DNA from: a bacterium
Lineage (GTDB): Bacteria > Desulfobacterota > Desulfobulbia > Desulfobulbales > Desulfobulbaceae
Assembly (NCBI GenBank): GCA_030538155.1
Contig: JAUNUN010000015.1
Span: 1-55,977 of the forward strand
Direction: 5' to 3'
Length of the DNA: 55,977 nt
In this document: positions 53,946 through 55,977 of the stretch, piece after piece
Position numbering within the stretch: position 1 is the first letter of the stretch
Layout: every line of letters starts with the position of its first letter
Notes under the pieces: model-generated
The model's input: the letters and a program-made list of their open reading frames with translations, nothing else
What the model was told of the DNA's origin: nothing
The model's database searches: none
Made by a program: the position numbers and the translations under genes

Positions 53946-54236
53946 TTACAGATTGTCAAGAAAATCAATCTTTCCTTCTGCAAGCGTCACATATGCCTTT
54001 TTCCAGTCCCTTGTTTTTCCGACGGAACGAGCGCCAACGCGCTTCTTTTTGCCAACAACATGCGCAGTGGCAACCTTGGCAACCTTGACGTTAAAAAGTT
54101 TTTCCACCGCCTCTTTGATCTGAATCTTGTTGGCAGTGCCGGCAACAGAGAGAACCACGGTGTTCTGGGCCTCCTGCAGAAGGTTACTTTTCTCTGTCAA
54201 CCTTGGTCGCCTAATGATTTCGTATACAGTATTCAT
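53946..54236 (-). CDS. rplW: 50S ribosomal protein L23
   Basis: 96 aa. [19 protein letters not shown] and [15 protein letters not shown] are diagnostic. It is the docking site for trigger factor and SRP. It overlaps the rplD stop (ATGA). Confidence 0.97.
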   Translation of the reverse strand: MNTVYEIIRRPRLTEKSNLLQEAQNTVVLSVAGTANKIQIKEAVEKLFNVKVAKVATAHVVGKKKRVGARSVGKTRDWKKAYVTLAEGKIDFLDNL

Positions 54237-54856
54237 ATTGTCAGCCTCTGTTCGATACCGGCAAGGCTTCCCTGAACCAGCATCAGCTTGGAGTGCTTCA
54301 GAATGTCGTAGACATTGAGCCCTGCAACCGGGAGCACCTTAACTCCAACCACGTTCCGGGAAGACAAATCAAGCTTACTCTCCATCTCATCAACCACTAT
54401 GAGGCAATCTTTCACGGAAAGGGCACTCAACACCGCCACAAAGTCTTTAGTCTTGATCGCTTCCAACTCGAACTTATCCAGTACAACCAGATTTCCTTCC
54501 TGTTGGCGGGCACTCAAAGCCATTTTCAGCGCGAGTTTTTTAACCTTGCGCGGCATGGTATAACTGTAGTCGCGTGGTTTTGGCCCAAACACGGTACCAC
54601 CACCGCGCCAAAGTGGGGAGGTGCGGCTGCCGGCCCTTGCTCGGCCTGTTCCCTTCTGTCGCCACGGCTTGGCTCCTCCTCCCCGCACCTCGCCCCTGGT
54701 TTTGGTGCTGGCATTGCCACTGCGCCGCGCTGCGCGCTGCTGGCACACCACTTCATGGAGGATGCCGGGATTCACTTCGATATTGAACAGTGTGTCGTCG
54801 AGATCAACTTCACCGACTTTCTCGGCACGTGTATTCAGTACATCGCAAACAGCCAT
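54233..54856 (-). CDS. rplD: 50S ribosomal protein L4
   Basis: 207 aa from ATG 54856 (GAGGAG upstream); a TTG at 54877 is rejected. The tunnel loop KTRGEVRGGGAKPWRQKGTG and SPLWRGGGTVFGPKPRDY are diagnostic. In E. coli L4 represses this operon; the leader lies outside the window. Confidence 0.97.
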   Translation of the reverse strand: MAVCDVLNTRAEKVGEVDLDDTLFNIEVNPGILHEVVCQQRAARRSGNASTKTRGEVRGGGAKPWRQKGTGRARAGSRTSPLWRGGGTVFGPKPRDYSYTMPRKVKKLALKMALSARQQEGNLVVLDKFELEAIKTKDFVAVLSALSVKDCLIVVDEMESKLDLSSRNVVGVKVLPVAGLNVYDILKHSKLMLVQGSLAGIEQRLTI

Positions 54857-54880
54857 CTCTATCTCCTCAGCACCCAAAGA

Positions 54881-55516
54881 TTAGGCGGGCATGATATAGA
54901 TATTCAAAAGACCATCCTTGGCGCCAGGAACCGGCCCACGCACCAAAAGGACGTTGTCATCGCGAATATCAATAATCTTCAGATTCTTTTGGGTTACACG
55001 TTCATTACCCATCCGGCCGGGCATTTTCTTACCTTTCAGAACCCGTGAAGGCCAAGCACTGCAACCTATTGAGCCGGGTGCACGATGAAAGTTGGAACCA
55101 TGGGTTTTACGTCCGCCTGCAAAGCCATGACGCTTAATGACACCCTGAAAACCACGCCCCTTGCTTAGACCGCTGATAGCGACCTTGTCACCGACATTAA
55201 ACAGTGACGAAAGGGTGATTTCCTGACCAATCTCGACATCGTCATCGGCCTGCACTGAAAATTCACGGATATGATAGAACCCGCCCTCACAGCCAGCCCG
55301 CTTGCAGTGACCGGCCTCAGCCTTGTTCACCCGAGACGGCTTACGCTTCATAAAACCAAGCTGTACCGCATCGTACCCTTCCTTATCTGCAGTCTTTCTT
55401 TGCAGAACAGTGCAAGGGCCCGCCTCTATCACGGTTACTGGAACAGAATGACCGTTTTCATCATACACACGGGTCATCCCTAGTTTTCTTCCCAGAATAC
55501 CTTTTGTTTTCGGCAT
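54881..55516 (-). CDS. rplC: 50S ribosomal protein L3
   Basis: 211 aa. ILGRKLGMTRVYDENG and the loop HGFAGGRKTHGSNFHRAPGS are diagnostic. It follows rpsJ by 57 bases. Confidence 0.97.
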   Translation of the reverse strand: MPKTKGILGRKLGMTRVYDENGHSVPVTVIEAGPCTVLQRKTADKEGYDAVQLGFMKRKPSRVNKAEAGHCKRAGCEGGFYHIREFSVQADDDVEIGQEITLSSLFNVGDKVAISGLSKGRGFQGVIKRHGFAGGRKTHGSNFHRAPGSIGCSAWPSRVLKGKKMPGRMGNERVTQKNLKIIDIRDDNVLLVRGPVPGAKDGLLNIYIMPA

Positions 55517-55573
55517 CGCTATCTACCTAAATCAATCGTTTCTTGTACCGCCCTTGTCTGAGTGTATCTTCAC

Positions 55574-55888
55574 TCAGGGCAGCTTGATTTCTACATCCAC
55601 GCCGGCAGACAGCTCGAGTTTCATCAAGGAGTCTATGGTCTGCAGTTTGGGATCTAAAATATCCAGCAGGCGGCGGTGGGTACGCATTTCAAACTGCTCG
55701 CGAGATTTTTTATCCACATGGGGTGAGCGAAGCACTGTGTACTTATTGACACTCGTAGGCAAGGGAATCGGCCCCACCACTGTTGCGCCGGTTCTCCTGG
55801 CTGTATCTACAATCTCACGAGTCGATGCATCCAGAAGCTTATGGTCATACCCCTTCAATCTAATCCGTATCTTATCTGCTGGAATCAT
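55574..55888 (-). CDS. rpsJ: 30S ribosomal protein S10
   Basis: 104 aa from ATG 55888 (GAGG eight bases upstream); a TTG at 55900 overlaps the tuf stop and is rejected. [20 protein letters not shown] and [17 protein letters not shown] are diagnostic. It is the first gene of the S10 operon, directly behind tuf. Confidence 0.97.
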   Translation of the reverse strand: MIPADKIRIRLKGYDHKLLDASTREIVDTARRTGATVVGPIPLPTSVNKYTVLRSPHVDKKSREQFEMRTHRRLLDILDPKLQTIDSLMKLELSAGVDVEIKLP

Positions 55889-55896
55889 TGTCGGCC

Positions 55897-55977
55897 TCAA
55901 TCAACAATTTCACTGAATACACATGCACCCACGGTCCGACCGCCTTCACGAATGGCGAAACGAAGACCTGCTTCCAT
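55897..55977 (-). CDS. tuf: Elongation factor Tu, C-terminal end (partial)
   Basis: Only the last 26 codons are in the window: [18 protein letters not shown] and a short SEIVD tail, the EF-Tu C-terminus. The ATG at the window edge is an internal Met. A Cys replaces the common Gly in VGAGV. Its stop lies 8 bases before rpsJ, so tuf is probably co-transcribed with the S10 operon. Confidence 0.93.
   Translation of the reverse strand: MEAGLRFAIREGGRTVGACVFSEIVD

Noticed and set aside
1..55977. CRISPR arrays, rRNA genes, tmRNA, RNase P RNA, 6S RNA and riboswitches
   Set aside because: No regular direct-repeat array and no recognisable conserved cores for these RNAs were seen; a covariance-model scan would be needed to exclude weak cases.

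Overview
The window is bacterial chromosome, GC-rich with short intergenic gaps. The gene set points to a sulfate-reducer-type deltaproteobacterium (Desulfobacterota, perhaps Desulfobulbales). This is an inference from the futalosine-route menaquinone cluster, the order rpsB-tsf-pyrH-frr-uppS-cdsA-dxr-rseP-tsaB-ispG-proS, the short EF-Ts, and a GT4/IS5/integrase scrap next to a tRNA. No taxonomic marker was searched.

Layout. 1-2.8 kb: a partial unknown gene, a GT4 glycosyltransferase, a broken IS5-family element and the 3' end of a tyrosine integrase, all stopping at a tRNA-Glu(CTC); this looks like the worn edge of an integrated element. 2.9-6.8 kb: an Fe-S flavoprotein and 4-alpha-glucanotransferase (minus strand), divergent from a primary-type sigma factor (rpoD) with its own promoter and terminator. 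6.8-13.6 kb: a tightly coupled menaquinone operon, mqnE-mqnC-mqnX-mqnA-menG-mqnP, then a DUF3108 envelope protein. 13.8-15.8 kb: two small heat-shock proteins and purC. 15.8-25.7 kb: an acyltransferase-3 membrane protein, an RND tripartite efflux operon, an alpha/beta hydrolase and an MFS transporter. 25.8-39.7 kb (all minus): rph, smr and relA, then proS through to rpsB, which covers translation, isoprenoid precursors, phospholipid and undecaprenyl synthesis and site-2 proteolysis. 40.0-56 kb (all minus): a YkgJ-type cysteine-cluster protein and the full S10-spc-alpha ribosomal superoperon from tuf (3' end only) to rplQ, closed by a strong terminator.

Most genes are ordinary housekeeping genes. 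The least expected signal is a small dispersed repeat family with inverted ends. Two good copies (13682-13808 and 29342-29474) share several identical core blocks. Two degenerate copies lie at 17684-17796 and 25747-25799. All four sit at or just beyond the stop codon of a minus-strand gene (hsp20, proS, RND permease, rph). Also notable: a RelA/SpoT protein whose hydrolase site has lost most catalytic residues while keeping an RXKD synthetase; a rho-independent terminator inside the rpsB operon between tsf and pyrH; a consensus-like promoter inside the ribosomal superoperon before infA; and a transposase remnant with both a canonical -1 slippery heptamer and a genuine deletion.
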